From Pseudomonas viridiflava (GTDB lineage: Bacteria > Pseudomonadota > Gammaproteobacteria > Pseudomonadales > Pseudomonadaceae), in contig NZ_UPSE01000073.1 of the NCBI RefSeq assembly GCF_900573885.1, forward strand, positions 90,910 to 154,909: a DNA stretch of 64,000 bases. Reading direction: 5' to 3'. The notes under the pieces are model-generated. The model did not search any database and was not told the DNA's origin. It saw only the letters and a program-made list of their open reading frames with translations. Shown here one piece after another: positions 46,812-60,266 of the stretch (position 1 is the first letter of the stretch; every line of letters starts with the position of its first letter). Position numbers and translations under genes: made by a program.

Positions 46812-46898
46812 GGCCAGCCAAGGCGCACCCGAGCCGAACAGCGCAGCGTAGTCAACTACGTGAGCATGTGAGGTGAGGGAGCAACGCAGTATGGCCGA
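46811..46898. repeat. Structured intergenic element, copy A (GCGCAG-palindrome-TGAGCA family)
   Basis: Centre CGTAGTCAACTACG (46847-46860) is flanked by GCGCAG (46841-46846) and TGAGCA (46861-46866). The ends GGCCAGCCAAGGCGC and AACGCAGTATGGCC match copy B and can pair as GGCCA/TGGCC. It lies between the convergent ygeA and selO genes. Confidence 0.85.
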
Positions 46899-46920
46899 CC
46901 ACCAGCGGCCCGGCGTGTGA

Positions 46921-48435
<1,515 letters not shown>

Positions 48436-48458
48436 TCAATAAACCTGCCGAACAGCAT

Positions 48459-48505
48459 CGCGGCTAAAGCGGCTCCCACAGTGTCTGTGTGGAAGCGGCT
48501 TTAAG
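48459..48505. repeat. REP pair, GTAGGAGCGGCTTTAGCCGCGA family
   Basis: GCATCGCGGCTAAAGCGGC with TCCCACA faces TGTGTGGAAGCGGCTTTAAG across GTGTC. The inverted pair lies between selO and mscK and ends two bases before the mscK stop codon. Confidence 0.85.
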
Positions 48506-48506
48506 G

Positions 48507-51500
48507 TCACGGCGCCGGTTTTGGCGCTTGCGCTTCCCCGGTCGGCTCCTCATCTGCCGACAGTTTCTGCTCCTTGCCATCTTTGTTGGTCAGGAAGATT
48601 TCCATCTGCGGCGTCGAGCTGGAGTTGATGTTGTTGTCACGGAACAGCTGGTCGATGCGGCGGTTCAGTTCGTCGGTGGCCAGGCCACGGTCGCCGAGTT
48701 CGCGCACGTAAATCTTCAGCTCGTGGTCCAGCGTGCTGGCGCCGTACGCGGTCAGTTGCACGGTGGGCGCCGGGTCGCGCAAGACGCGGGAGTTTTCCTG
48801 GGTGGCCTGCAGCATCAGTTTGCGCACCAGCTCCAGGTCTGAGCCGCGCTGCACGTTGAAGGTCAGCACGATGCGGGTGATGGTGTCGGTCAGCGTCCAG
48901 TTGATCAGCTGACTGGTCAGAATGGTCTGGTTCGGCACGATCACCGCTTTACGGTCGCCGTCGGTGATGTGCGTGGCGCGGATGCGGATACGGTTCACCG
49001 TGCCGGTCACGGTGCCGATGGTCACCAGGTCGCCGATGCGCACCGGACGCTCGAACAGCAAAATGATGCCGGAAATGAAGTTGGCGAAGATCGCCTGCAT
49101 GCCAAAGCCGATACCGACCGACAGCGCCGCCACCAGCCATTGCAACTTGTCCCAGCTGACGCCGAGGGTCGACAGCGTGCTGACGATACCGATGCCGGCA
49201 ATGGCGTAAGACAACAACGTGGTCGTTGCATACGCGCTGCCTTGCGCCAGTGACAGGCGCGACAGCACCAACACTTCCAGCAGACCGGGCAGGTTATTGG
49301 CCAGGGCGATGGTCACGCCGATGATCAGCAGCGCGCCGAGTACATCCAGCAGGCTGATGGGCAACTGCGTGGCGGCAGCGCCCGTGCCGGCGGCGTATTG
49401 GTACAGGGTCACGTTGTCCAGGTAGGCGAACACGCTGATCAGGTCGGCCCACACCAGGTACAGGCAGCCAATAAAACCGGACAGCAGGGCGAGACGGATC
49501 AGGCGCAAGGATTGCTGGTTGACCTGTTCGATATCCAGCCGCGCGGTTTCCACCGGTACTTCTTCGCCATCGACGTTTTCCTTGGCCTGCGCCTGGCGTT
49601 TGGCCAGGGCGCGGGCATAGGCCAGACGCCGGGCGGCCACAGCTAGACCGCGTACGAAGGCGGCTTCGATAATCAGCCAGACGATCAGCAGGTACAGGGT
49701 GTTGATCAGCCGGTCGGTGAGTTTCAGCGAGGTGTAGTAGTAGCCGAAACCGACCGCAATGATCAGCGCGAACGGCAGCAGGGTAAAGGCAGTGCCAATC
49801 ACCAGACGGAACGGCGACGCGTGTTCACGCAGCGGCTCGGTGAGCAGCAATTTGCCCAGCAGCCAGGTCATCAGGCAGAAACAGGTGAGCACGATGATGA
49901 TGCCGATGACGTCTTCGGCCAGTGCCGCGGGTTGCTGCTCGGCCACACTCACCACGGCAACAAGCGCCATGACCACCAGCCCCAGTTTGCGCACCTGGTT
50001 GCTGATAAACGCCACCTGCGGGCGCGGCCAGCGGAAGTGCAGCTCGGCCATGCCACCCGGCGCCAGAATGCGGTAAAGGGTGTAAAACACCAGCCAGGCC
50101 TGGGCCATTTCCAGCAGCGCGCCGCCCAGTGCGGCGTTCAGCCCGCGGGCATCCACCCGCAGCGCCAGCCCGCCCAGGGCCAACAGCAGCGACACCGGCA
50201 AGGCCAGCAAAATGTTCAACAGCAATGCCAGGGGCGTGTGCAGCTGGCTGTCGCGTTTGTAGTGGCCGATGTCTTCGTGCAGTTCGCCGAGCTTGCGATA
50301 GATGGTGCTGCGCTGCCAGATCAGCAGGCCACTGACCAACGCCAGCGGCAGGAAAAACCACGGCCGTTCGCCCAATGCTTCGAACAGCTGCTTGAGGCCG
50401 GCGCCCCACGGCAGGTCGGCGAGCTGGCTTTGCAGGTAACGCGGTGCCACCCGCAGCCACGAAAGGTCCAGCGGCTTGTTGCTGGGAATCCAGAACATCT
50501 GCTCTTCAAGCGTGGCGCGCAGGGCCTTGGCTGTGGCTTGCAGTTGCTTCTGGTTGAGTTGCAGGGTGATCGATTCGTTGAGCAGTGCATTGAGCTCGCG
50601 GCTCAGGCGCTCAAGCAGTTCGGCGCGGGTGTTGGCCAAGTCCAGCAGCGTGCGGCGCACCTCCGGTGTCACCTGCTCGGCAGGTTGTTTGGCCAGCAGA
50701 CCGTCGACATAGGCTTGCGGCGAGCCGTATTGGTCGCGGGTCTGGTCGAGGTTGAACTGGTAGAGCCGGATGTCGGCAATCTCGTCGGCCAGGTCCTGAT
50801 TCATCGTCAGTTGCGGCAACGACTCTTTCTGCTGATACAGAATCTTTGAGAGCAGCAGGCTGCCCTTGAGCACGTTGATTTGTTCTTCCAGCGACTGATC
50901 GGCCTGGTTGACGCTGTCGAGCTGCTGTTTGGTCAGCAGGTTCTGTTTGGTCAGGTCATTGAGGCGGTCGGTGGCGCGCAGCAGATAGTCAGAAAGCTTG
51001 AGGTTCTCGGCGCTTTCCAGGGCAACCAGGCTGTCGGAGCCGGCGTTCTGCGCCTCCTTGGATAATTCCACCAGGGTTTTTTCCGACTGCGCCCGGCGTT
51101 TTTCGCTGATCAGGGTTTGCAGGTCGTTGCTGCGCTGTTCGGCGCGGGCGATGCGCTCCACCAACACGTCGCGCTGGATGTTGCCCAAGTCTTGCAGCAC
51201 GTTGTTGCCCGCCAGTTCGGCGCGGCGCAGGGCCATTTTCGCCGCCAGCGCCGCCTGCTCGGCGTTCAGTTGGTCGCGGCGTTCAGGGCTTAGCGGCTTG
51301 TTGGCCTCTTTGCCGATCTTGAGCAGGTTGCTGATTTCCTGCATGCGGGTCTGGCCGTTACTGATCTCCGCCTGCGCGCGTTCGGGCCGGGTTTGCGCGG
51401 TAAGAATGTCGCTGTTGGCGACCGCCAACGCTTTTTGCCAGTCGCTCAGCTGGGTGCTGATGTCGGTCAGTTTTTGTTCAAGCTGCGGAATGCTCAGCGC

Positions 51501-51845
51501 GCCGTAGCGCTCACGGAAGGCGTCCGGCGGGTTGGCCTTTAGCTTGGCCAGGTCGCGCTGGTTGTCGGCGGTGAGCTTTGGCGCCTCGGCGAGCTTTTGC
51601 TTGAGCTGGGTCAGACGGACTTCAGCATCGCCTTTCTCGGCCAGCAGCTCCAGGGTGTTTTCCAGAGTCTGCTTGATGGCAGAGGCATCGGGCTCGGCCA
51701 GTTTGCGCGCGGCCAGGCCGTCGAGGTTGCGCTGGACGTCTGCGCTGCTCGGCGGTTCGGCGGCATGCAAAGACGGAATAACCAGCGCAAGGCCAAGCAA
51801 GCTGGCCGTAAGAAAAGTACGGAGCGAATTAGGAAACAGGGACAT
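48507..51845 (-). CDS. mscK: Large mechanosensitive channel MscK/KefA-type
   Basis: A 1112-residue inner-membrane channel that opens on membrane tension to release ions after osmotic downshock. After a signal peptide (MSLFPNSLRTFLTASLLGLALVIPSLHA) there is a long coiled-coil periplasmic region (about 25-460), about eight helices, then the MscS core: pore helix region FANFISGIILLFERPVRIGDLVTIG and the beta-domain RIRIRATHITDGDRKAVIVPNQTIL. The cytoplasmic end is followed by an acidic tail. Size is close to E. coli MscK. I chose the ATG at 51845; an in-frame TTG 9 nt upstream is possible. Homologue of PA5022. Confidence 0.92.
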   Translation of the reverse strand: MSLFPNSLRTFLTASLLGLALVIPSLHAAEPPSSADVQRNLDGLAARKLAEPDASAIKQTLENTLELLAEKGDAEVRLTQLKQKLAEAPKLTADNQRDLAKLKANPPDAFRERYGALSIPQLEQKLTDISTQLSDWQKALAVANSDILTAQTRPERAQAEISNGQTRMQEISNLLKIGKEANKPLSPERRDQLNAEQAALAAKMALRRAELAGNNVLQDLGNIQRDVLVERIARAEQRSNDLQTLISEKRRAQSEKTLVELSKEAQNAGSDSLVALESAENLKLSDYLLRATDRLNDLTKQNLLTKQQLDSVNQADQSLEEQINVLKGSLLLSKILYQQKESLPQLTMNQDLADEIADIRLYQFNLDQTRDQYGSPQAYVDGLLAKQPAEQVTPEVRRTLLDLANTRAELLERLSRELNALLNESITLQLNQKQLQATAKALRATLEEQMFWIPSNKPLDLSWLRVAPRYLQSQLADLPWGAGLKQLFEALGERPWFFLPLALVSGLLIWQRSTIYRKLGELHEDIGHYKRDSQLHTPLALLLNILLALPVSLLLALGGLALRVDARGLNAALGGALLEMAQAWLVFYTLYRILAPGGMAELHFRWPRPQVAFISNQVRKLGLVVMALVAVVSVAEQQPAALAEDVIGIIIVLTCFCLMTWLLGKLLLTEPLREHASPFRLVIGTAFTLLPFALIIAVGFGYYYTSLKLTDRLINTLYLLIVWLIIEAAFVRGLAVAARRLAYARALAKRQAQAKENVDGEEVPVETARLDIEQVNQQSLRLIRLALLSGFIGCLYLVWADLISVFAYLDNVTLYQYAAGTGAAATQLPISLLDVLGALLIIGVTIALANNLPGLLEVLVLSRLSLAQGSAYATTTLLSYAIAGIGIVSTLSTLGVSWDKLQWLVAALSVGIGFGMQAIFANFISGIILLFERPVRIGDLVTIGTVTGTVNRIRIRATHITDGDRKAVIVPNQTILTSQLINWTLTDTITRIVLTFNVQRGSDLELVRKLMLQATQENSRVLRDPAPTVQLTAYGASTLDHELKIYVRELGDRGLATDELNRRIDQLFRDNNINSSSTPQMEIFLTNKDGKEQKLSADEEPTGEAQAPKPAP

Positions 51846-51879
51846 GGTCGCCAATCGTGCGGCTCGGGAAGCGAGCAGT

Positions 51880-53625
<1,746 letters not shown>

Positions 53626-53731
53626 GGCGGAACTCCAGGCAAACGGTAAACGAAAGGGTTAGATCGAAAATGGCATATAGCATGCAGCAGGCATGCCAGA
53701 CGATTCTAACCCGCGCTTTCCTGCGCCTGTC

Positions 53732-53760
53732 AAAAAAAAGCCCCGCGTTGGGGCGGGGCT
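53732..53760 (-). terminator. Rho-independent terminator of the downstream acyl-CoA dehydrogenase unit
   Basis: On the minus strand, AGCCCCGCC...GCGGGGCT folds as a stem (AGCCCCGC at 53739-53746 with GCGGGGCT at 53753-53760) followed by eight T. It lies after the long acyl-CoA dehydrogenase gene and before nhaP2 in the direction of transcription. Confidence 0.88.
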
Positions 53761-53796
53761 TGGGTGGGGCGATGCGCATCCCTTTGAAAGACCGGG

Positions 53797-53828
53797 GTCG
53801 CTTTAGACAAATATGTCTGGCTAGCGAC
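53797..53828. repeat. Two-part hairpin next to the REP doublet
   Basis: GTCGCT (53797-53802) pairs with AGCGAC (53823-53828); inside it AGACA pairs with TGTCT around AATA. The two helices are separated by a small bulge. The rest of the spacer 53626-53983 holds the terminator at 53732 and the REP doublet at 53830. Confidence 0.6.
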
Positions 53829-53829
53829 T

Positions 53830-53920
53830 CTGGATCCCGAATCGTCGGACCGCCGCCTGCGCGGGGATGACGGAAGTTTGGACAGAAATAACCGTCATTC
53901 CCGCGAAGGCGGGAATCCAG
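53830..53920. repeat. REP doublet (REPIN-like), CGTCATTCCCGC family
   Basis: CTGGATCCCGAATCG...GCGCGGGGATGACGG faces CCGTCATTCCCGCGAAGGCG...AATCCAG across about 20 nt. The two REPs are in opposite orientation and their outer CTGGAT / AATCCAG ends also pair, making a full REPIN-type structure in the spacer behind the acyl-CoA dehydrogenase gene. Confidence 0.85.
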
Positions 53921-53983
53921 TATTTCGGATCGGGCCACGGTTTGGGGAACGATCAGAACAAAACGTCAACGCTCAAGCCTCAA

Positions 53984-55786
53984 TCAAAACCAAGCATCCT
54001 GCATCGCCAAACACGTGTCGTCCTTGGCCTCCAGAATTGCCAGGTCATGGTGCATGGCGGGCACTTCCCAGGTGAGGAAGTAGCGCGCGGCCTGCAGTTT
54101 GCCGGTGTAGAAGTCGTGGTCCTGGGCGTTGCCTTTGGCCAGGCCTTCCTCGGCGCGGATGGCTTGTTCCAGCCAGCGCCAGCCAATAACCATGTGGCCG
54201 AACACTTTCAGGTACAGCGCCGAGTTGGCCAGGCTTTCGTTGACCTTGCCCTGCATCAGGTCGCCCAGCAGCGCCAGGGTGACGGTCGACAGGCGCGACA
54301 GCAGGTGCTCCAGCGGCTCACGCATGGCGTTGAGCGAGGGGTGCGCTTCGGCGCGCTGGCAGCAGGTTTGAATCAGCTTGACCAGTTGCTTGAGCGCCGC
54401 GCCGCCGTTCATGGAAACCTTGCGGCCCAGCAGGTCGAGGGACTGGATGCCGTAGGTGCCTTCGTGAATCGGATTCAGGCGGTTGTCGCGGTAGTACTGC
54501 TCCACCGGGTATTCGCGGGTGTAGCCGTGGCCGCCGAGAATCTGGATCGCCAGTTCGTTGGCTTTCAGGCAGTAGTCCGATGGCCAGGATTTAACAATCG
54601 GCGTCAGCAGGTCGAGCAGTTCCAGCGCGGTTTTGCGCTCTTCTTCAGTGGTCAAGGTTTGCGTGTCGTCAAACAGGCGCGCGGCGTACAGGGCCAGGTC
54701 GAACGAGCCTTCTACATAAGCCTTCTGGGTGAGCAACATGCGGCGTACGTCGGCGTGCTCGATGATCGCCACTTGCGCAGTGGTCGGGTCTTTGCCGTCG
54801 GGCAGGCGACCTTGTGGGCGCTGGCGAGCGTAGTCGAGCGAGTACAGGTAACCGGCGTAGCCGAGCATGACTGCGCCCATGCCGACGCCGATACGCGCTT
54901 CGTTCATCATCTGGAACATGTACGACAGGCCGGCGTGCGGTTTGCCGACCAGATAGCCCACGCACTCGCCGTTATCGCCGAAGTTCAGCGCGGTGGAGGT
55001 GGTGCCACGCCAGCCCATCTTGTGGAACAGGCCAGCCAGAATCACGTCGTTGCGCTTGCCCAGCGAGCCGTCGTCGTTGACCAGGAACTTGGGCACGATA
55101 AACAGCGAGATGCCTTTTACGCCGGGCGGTGCGTCCGGCAGCTTGGCCAGCACCATGTGCACGATGTTTTCCGACAGCGGGTGGTCGCCGCCGGAGATAA
55201 AGATTTTGTTGCCCTTGATTCGGTAGCTGCCGTCGCCGGCCGGTTCGGCGCGGGTGCGCAGGTCCGACAGGGAAGAACCGGCGTGCGGCTCGGTCAGGGC
55301 CATGGTGCCGAAGAAGCGGCCGTCGATCATCGGCTGCAGGAAGCGCTGCTTTTGCTCTTCGGTGCCGAAGCTTTCGATCAGGTTGGCCGCGCCCATGGTC
55401 AGGAACGGGTACGAGGTGGTCGCCGCGTTCGCCGACTGGAAGTGGCAGAAACAGGCTTGCGACAGCAGCGTCGGCAATTGCATGCCGCCGGCTTCGAAGT
55501 CACGCGAGGCATTGAGAAAGCCGGCTTCGAGAAAGGCGTCGACCGCTGGTTTTACTTCCGGAATCAGCACCGCGGCGCCGTCAACGAATTGAGGCTCGTG
55601 CTCGTCGTTCTTGCGGCAGTGCGGCGCGAACAGGTTCTCGGCGATGCTGCGGGCGGTGTCGATGGCCGCGTCGAAGGTTTCGCGGCTGTGCTCGGCGAAA
55701 CGCTCGCGTTGGGTCAGGGCTTCGGCATCCAGCACTTCGTAGAGTTCGAAGGCCAGGTTACGGGAGCTGAGCAGAGTCTCGGACAT
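53984..55786 (-). CDS. Long-form acyl-CoA dehydrogenase (600 residues)
   Basis: A 600-residue acyl-CoA dehydrogenase with an extra C-terminal domain, the form found in FadE-like and PA5020-type enzymes. The middle domain reads GTMALTEPHAGSSLSDLRTRAEP and SYRIKGNKIFISGGDHPLSENIVHMVLAK; the catalytic base is in LNPIHEGTYGIQSLDLLGRK. The last 150 residues (LIQTCCQRAEAHPSLNAMREPLEHLLSRLSTV onward) are the C-terminal helical extension. It oxidises long- or medium-chain acyl-CoA in beta-oxidation. It is transcribed away from rlmJ and ends at the terminator at 53732. Confidence 0.92.
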   Translation of the reverse strand: MSETLLSSRNLAFELYEVLDAEALTQRERFAEHSRETFDAAIDTARSIAENLFAPHCRKNDEHEPQFVDGAAVLIPEVKPAVDAFLEAGFLNASRDFEAGGMQLPTLLSQACFCHFQSANAATTSYPFLTMGAANLIESFGTEEQKQRFLQPMIDGRFFGTMALTEPHAGSSLSDLRTRAEPAGDGSYRIKGNKIFISGGDHPLSENIVHMVLAKLPDAPPGVKGISLFIVPKFLVNDDGSLGKRNDVILAGLFHKMGWRGTTSTALNFGDNGECVGYLVGKPHAGLSYMFQMMNEARIGVGMGAVMLGYAGYLYSLDYARQRPQGRLPDGKDPTTAQVAIIEHADVRRMLLTQKAYVEGSFDLALYAARLFDDTQTLTTEEERKTALELLDLLTPIVKSWPSDYCLKANELAIQILGGHGYTREYPVEQYYRDNRLNPIHEGTYGIQSLDLLGRKVSMNGGAALKQLVKLIQTCCQRAEAHPSLNAMREPLEHLLSRLSTVTLALLGDLMQGKVNESLANSALYLKVFGHMVIGWRWLEQAIRAEEGLAKGNAQDHDFYTGKLQAARYFLTWEVPAMHHDLAILEAKDDTCLAMQDAWF

Positions 55787-55963
55787 GCGGCGTACCTGTT
55801 GTGATTGGGCGGTTTTTATTCAACGTTGCCGGAGTCTATTGCGCGCAGCGGGCAGCGCCTAGCTTCATACAGGGGAGTGATAAAGCAGCAAAACCCAGTC
55901 GCCATGCGCACGGGGCGGGCTGGTAAACTTCGCCGCCTCAGCGCGCCCCGAGGACCTTCTCGC

Positions 55964-56800
55964 ATGAACTACCGCCACGCCTTCCACGCCGGCAACCACG
56001 CCGATGTGCTCAAGCACCTGATCATCAGCCGCATCATTGCGCTGCTGGCGCGCAAGGAAGCACCGTTCGTGTGCCTCGACAGCCACGCCGGCCTTGGCTT
56101 GTACGACCTCAAGGGCGATGAGGCGAGCCGCACCGGTGAATGGCTCGAAGGCATTGCCCGGCTGTGGAACGCCGACGACTTGCCGGCCAGCACCGACGAT
56201 TACTTCGACGTGCTCAAGACCATGAACCCGGACGGCGAGCTGCGCTATTACCCCGGTTCGCCCGAGCTGGCGCGTCAGCTCACCCGTGACCAGGACCGCG
56301 TGCTGCTCAACGAAAAACACCCGCAAGACGGCCAGTTACTGAAAGAAAACATGCGCGGTGATCGCCGCGTGGCCGTGCATCTGGGCGAAGGCTGGCATGT
56401 GCCACGCGCCTTGCTGCCGGTGGCCGAGAAGCGTGCGCTGCTGCTGATCGACCCGCCGTTTGAACAGAGCGACGAGCTGGACCGCTGCGTTACCGCGCTG
56501 ATCGAAAGCATAGGCCGCATGCGCCAGACCATCGTTGCCATCTGGTACCCGATCAAGGATGAGCGCCAGCTCAAGCGTTTCTATCAGAGCCTGGGCAAAT
56601 CCACCGCGCCGAAACTGCTGCGCGCTGAACTGTTCGTGCACAGCCCGGACGACGCCACGCGCCTGAGCGGCTCGGGGCTGGTTATCGCCAATGCGCCGTG
56701 GGGGCTGGAGGAAGAGCTTAAAGAGCTGCTGCCGTGGCTGGCCAAGACATTGGCGCAGAGTGAGGGGAATTGGCGGCTGGATTGGTTGATTGCGGAATAA
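55964..56800 (+). CDS. rlmJ: 23S rRNA (adenine2030-N6)-methyltransferase RlmJ
   Basis: A 278-residue SAM-dependent methyltransferase. The N-terminus MNYRHAFHAGNHADVLKHL and the catalytic LLIDPPFEQSDE (DPPF motif) define RlmJ. I chose the ATG at 55964, which gives the family N-terminus; the open frame begins 159 nt earlier with no support. It is divergent from the acyl-CoA dehydrogenase gene and convergent with the HD-GYP gene. The 55787-55963 spacer shows no named site. Confidence 0.95.
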   Translation: MNYRHAFHAGNHADVLKHLIISRIIALLARKEAPFVCLDSHAGLGLYDLKGDEASRTGEWLEGIARLWNADDLPASTDDYFDVLKTMNPDGELRYYPGSPELARQLTRDQDRVLLNEKHPQDGQLLKENMRGDRRVAVHLGEGWHVPRALLPVAEKRALLLIDPPFEQSDELDRCVTALIESIGRMRQTIVAIWYPIKDERQLKRFYQSLGKSTAPKLLRAELFVHSPDDATRLSGSGLVIANAPWGLEEELKELLPWLAKTLAQSEGNWRLDWLIAE

Positions 56801-56851
56801 CCGATCGCGGCGAGCGTTCGGTTATTCGCGGGGAGATGTGAAGCTCTTCCG

Positions 56852-58120
56852 TTATTTCCCCCGCTTCGGATCCACGTAGTAACTCACCTGCTGCCGCGGA
56901 TTCAAATATTCGCGCGCCGCTTCATCCAGCTCCGACGCCCGCACGCTCTTGGCAATCGCCAGCTCGGGCTCCTGCTCCAGGTTGAGGATCAGCGCCTCGG
57001 TTTTCGGCACGTTCGGTTCATAGACAATTACCGTGGGTTTCAACGGCAACGTCGGGTGCATGCCGAGCACCAGGCCGAAGCGGCCGTCCTCAAGCTGCAC
57101 CAGGCTGCCCGGTGGATAAACGCCCATGCAGCGAATAAAGGCTTTCAGCGCCACCTGGTCGAAGCGTTCTTTGTATTGCTTGAACATCCGCGCCAGCGCT
57201 TCGTGAGGGCTGATGGCATCGCGCGGGTTCAGCGGGTTGCACAGGTTGTCGAAAAAGTTGGTGATGCACACCACGCGGCTCAGGCGGCCGATGGCGGCTT
57301 CGTGCAGGTGGTTGGGGTAGCCGCTGCCGTCGCAGTACTCGTGGTGCTCGGCGATGATGCGCAGCACTTCGTCGTCGAGCATCAGCTTTTGCCCACGGCG
57401 CCGGCCGAACTCGGTGTGCATCTGTAAAAACTGCAATTCCGGGCGGTTCAGTGGTTCGGTCTTGAGCAGCACTTTGCTCGGCACGTCCATCTTGCCCATG
57501 TCGTGCAGCAGCGCGCCGAGGCCCAGGGAATGACACGTCTCGCCGTCGTAACCCAACTGGCGGCCGAGCATCATCGACAGCACGGTCACGTTCAGGGCAT
57601 GGGAATACGCAGCTTCGGCGGCCTTGCCGTTGATGCTGTGCAGCACCACGCCATCCTCGGCCATCATGGTGCCGACCAGTTCGCGCACCACTTCGCCGGC
57701 TTGCTTGAGCACGTCTTCGGGGGCGCGGTGCAGGGTTTTGGTCAGTTCTTTGACCATCTGGCTGGTGTGGATGAACTTGCGGTCCACCTCGGCCAGGCGC
57801 TTGCGCAGTTTGCTCAGCTTTACGGCGCGGGCCTGGGCGGCCAGCTCTTCAGCAGTGGGCGGTTGCGGCGGGGGAGGCGGTGTTTCGACGATAACCGGGG
57901 GCAGTTCGTCTGGATGCGGCAGCGGCTCGCAGTCGCTGCGCGCCGGGTCGTAACGCACGCGCGGCAAGCCGAGCTGGAGCAACGCGTCGAGCTGGGCCTG
58001 ATCTTTGATCTTGAAACTGCTGAAGGCGAAGTCGTGTTCCCACCAGCCCAGGTCGAGCTGAACGAACAGGCCGACGCACAATTGTTCGGGAGCGAGGTAG
58101 CGTTTGCTGGAATCGGACAT
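56852..58120 (-). CDS. HD-GYP domain protein (DUF3391 + HD-GYP)
   Basis: A 422-residue cytoplasmic protein. The N-terminal DUF3391 region (YLAPEQLCVGLFVQLDLGWWEHDFAFSSF) is followed by a Pro-rich linker and an HD-GYP phosphodiesterase domain. The metal-binding HD is His206-Asp207 in LLHDMGK, and the GYP signature HHExxDGxGYP is at 259-269, complete. HD-GYP enzymes of this type hydrolyse cyclic di-GMP. It resembles PA4108 in layout. It lies 87 nt downstream of the TRAP binding protein gene. Confidence 0.9.
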   Translation of the reverse strand: MSDSSKRYLAPEQLCVGLFVQLDLGWWEHDFAFSSFKIKDQAQLDALLQLGLPRVRYDPARSDCEPLPHPDELPPVIVETPPPPPQPPTAEELAAQARAVKLSKLRKRLAEVDRKFIHTSQMVKELTKTLHRAPEDVLKQAGEVVRELVGTMMAEDGVVLHSINGKAAEAAYSHALNVTVLSMMLGRQLGYDGETCHSLGLGALLHDMGKMDVPSKVLLKTEPLNRPELQFLQMHTEFGRRRGQKLMLDDEVLRIIAEHHEYCDGSGYPNHLHEAAIGRLSRVVCITNFFDNLCNPLNPRDAISPHEALARMFKQYKERFDQVALKAFIRCMGVYPPGSLVQLEDGRFGLVLGMHPTLPLKPTVIVYEPNVPKTEALILNLEQEPELAIAKSVRASELDEAAREYLNPRQQVSYYVDPKRGK

Positions 58121-58207
58121 GCAAAGACTTGGGCCGGGTTCAATGAAGCTTAAGTCTAGCCGGCCTTCGTCCGCGTGGCAGCCTGTCTAATGGCTAACCG
58201 CCAGCTT

Positions 58208-59281
<1,074 letters not shown>

Positions 59282-59349
59282 CTACAAGTCTGTTGTTACC
59301 GTCGCACTTAGACGTTCGCAAGGGCGTGAACTGCGTCGTGAAGACGGCA

Positions 59350-59526
59350 GTGGGTTGGGGCAGTCAGCGGGCGGTGAGCGCAAGCGAAGCCCAACGAGAC
59401 GCGTAACTGCGCACCAACTGCAGTGCGAGGCACAATGCCTCGGCTGTTTAACGTCTAGTCGGGCTCCGGTGTGGGGCTCAGACCTGCGTATCGTTGGGCT
59501 TCGCTGCGCTCAACCCAACCTACGTA
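59350..59526. repeat. GGTTGGG family repeat with an enlarged spacer
   Basis: Left part GGTGAGCGCAAGCGAAGC with CCAACGA (near 59375-59397) is inverted relative to TCGTTGGGCTTCGCTGCGCT with CAACCCAACCTACG (59491-59525). About 95 nt lie between, longer than in the other copies. It fills most of the 59225-59535 spacer between dctP and msrA; nothing else was seen there. Confidence 0.75.
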
Positions 59527-59535
59527 GACGGAGCG

Positions 59536-60180
59536 CTAAATCAGGCAAACCCCGGTGCCGCCCAGCCCGCAATAACCATTTGGATTCTTCGCCAGGTACT
59601 GCTGGTGATAGGCCTCAGCGTAGTAGAACGCCGGCGCTTCGATGATTTCCGTGGTGATGGCGCCAAAGCCGGCAGTTTCCAATTGCTTCTGGAAAGCGGC
59701 CTGGGTGGTTAAGGCGGCATCGAGCTGCGCCGGGCTGGTGGCGTAAATGGCCGAGCGGTACTGGCTGCCCACATCGTTGCCCTGACGCATGCCCTGGGTT
59801 GGGTTGTGCGCTTCCCAGAACACTTTCAACAGCGCCTCGTAACTGGTCACCTTCGGATCAAACACCACCAACACCACTTCGGTGTGGCCGGTCAGGCCTG
59901 AGCAGGTTTCGTCGTACGTAGGGTTCGGCGTGTGGCCGCCGGCATAACCTGCCGCCGTGGAGTAAACGCCCGGTTGCTGCCAGAAACGCCGCTCTGCACC
60001 CCAGAAACAGCCAAGGCCGAAAATCGCGGTTTCAAAGCCAGCCGGGAAGGGACCCTGCAGCGGGTTGCCATTGACGAAGTGCTTCTCCGGAACCGGCATC
60101 GGGCTTTCACGGCCGGGCAGGGCTTGCTCGGCGGTCGGAAGGTCGAGCTTGTGAGCGAGAATTTGCGAACGCAGCACCAT
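59536..60180 (-). CDS. msrA: Peptide methionine sulfoxide reductase MsrA
   Basis: A 214-residue enzyme that reduces methionine-S-sulfoxide in proteins. The catalytic cysteine is Cys58 in [14 protein letters not shown], with the family segment [29 protein letters not shown]-terminal cysteine in [12 protein letters not shown] could be the recycling cysteine. It lies 86 nt downstream of dipA on the same strand, as in P. aeruginosa (PA5018-PA5017). Confidence 0.96.
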   Translation of the reverse strand: MVLRSQILAHKLDLPTAEQALPGRESPMPVPEKHFVNGNPLQGPFPAGFETAIFGLGCFWGAERRFWQQPGVYSTAAGYAGGHTPNPTYDETCSGLTGHTEVVLVVFDPKVTSYEALLKVFWEAHNPTQGMRQGNDVGSQYRSAIYATSPAQLDAALTTQAAFQKQLETAGFGAITTEIIEAPAFYYAEAYHQQYLAKNPNGYCGLGGTGVCLI

Positions 60181-60266
60181 GGCAGGCTCCTGATAGGTTG
60201 TTGATTGAAACGTAGCAGTTCCAGCGTGTGTTTAGAGTCCGCTCAGGGCGAGACGTTACAGCCGAT

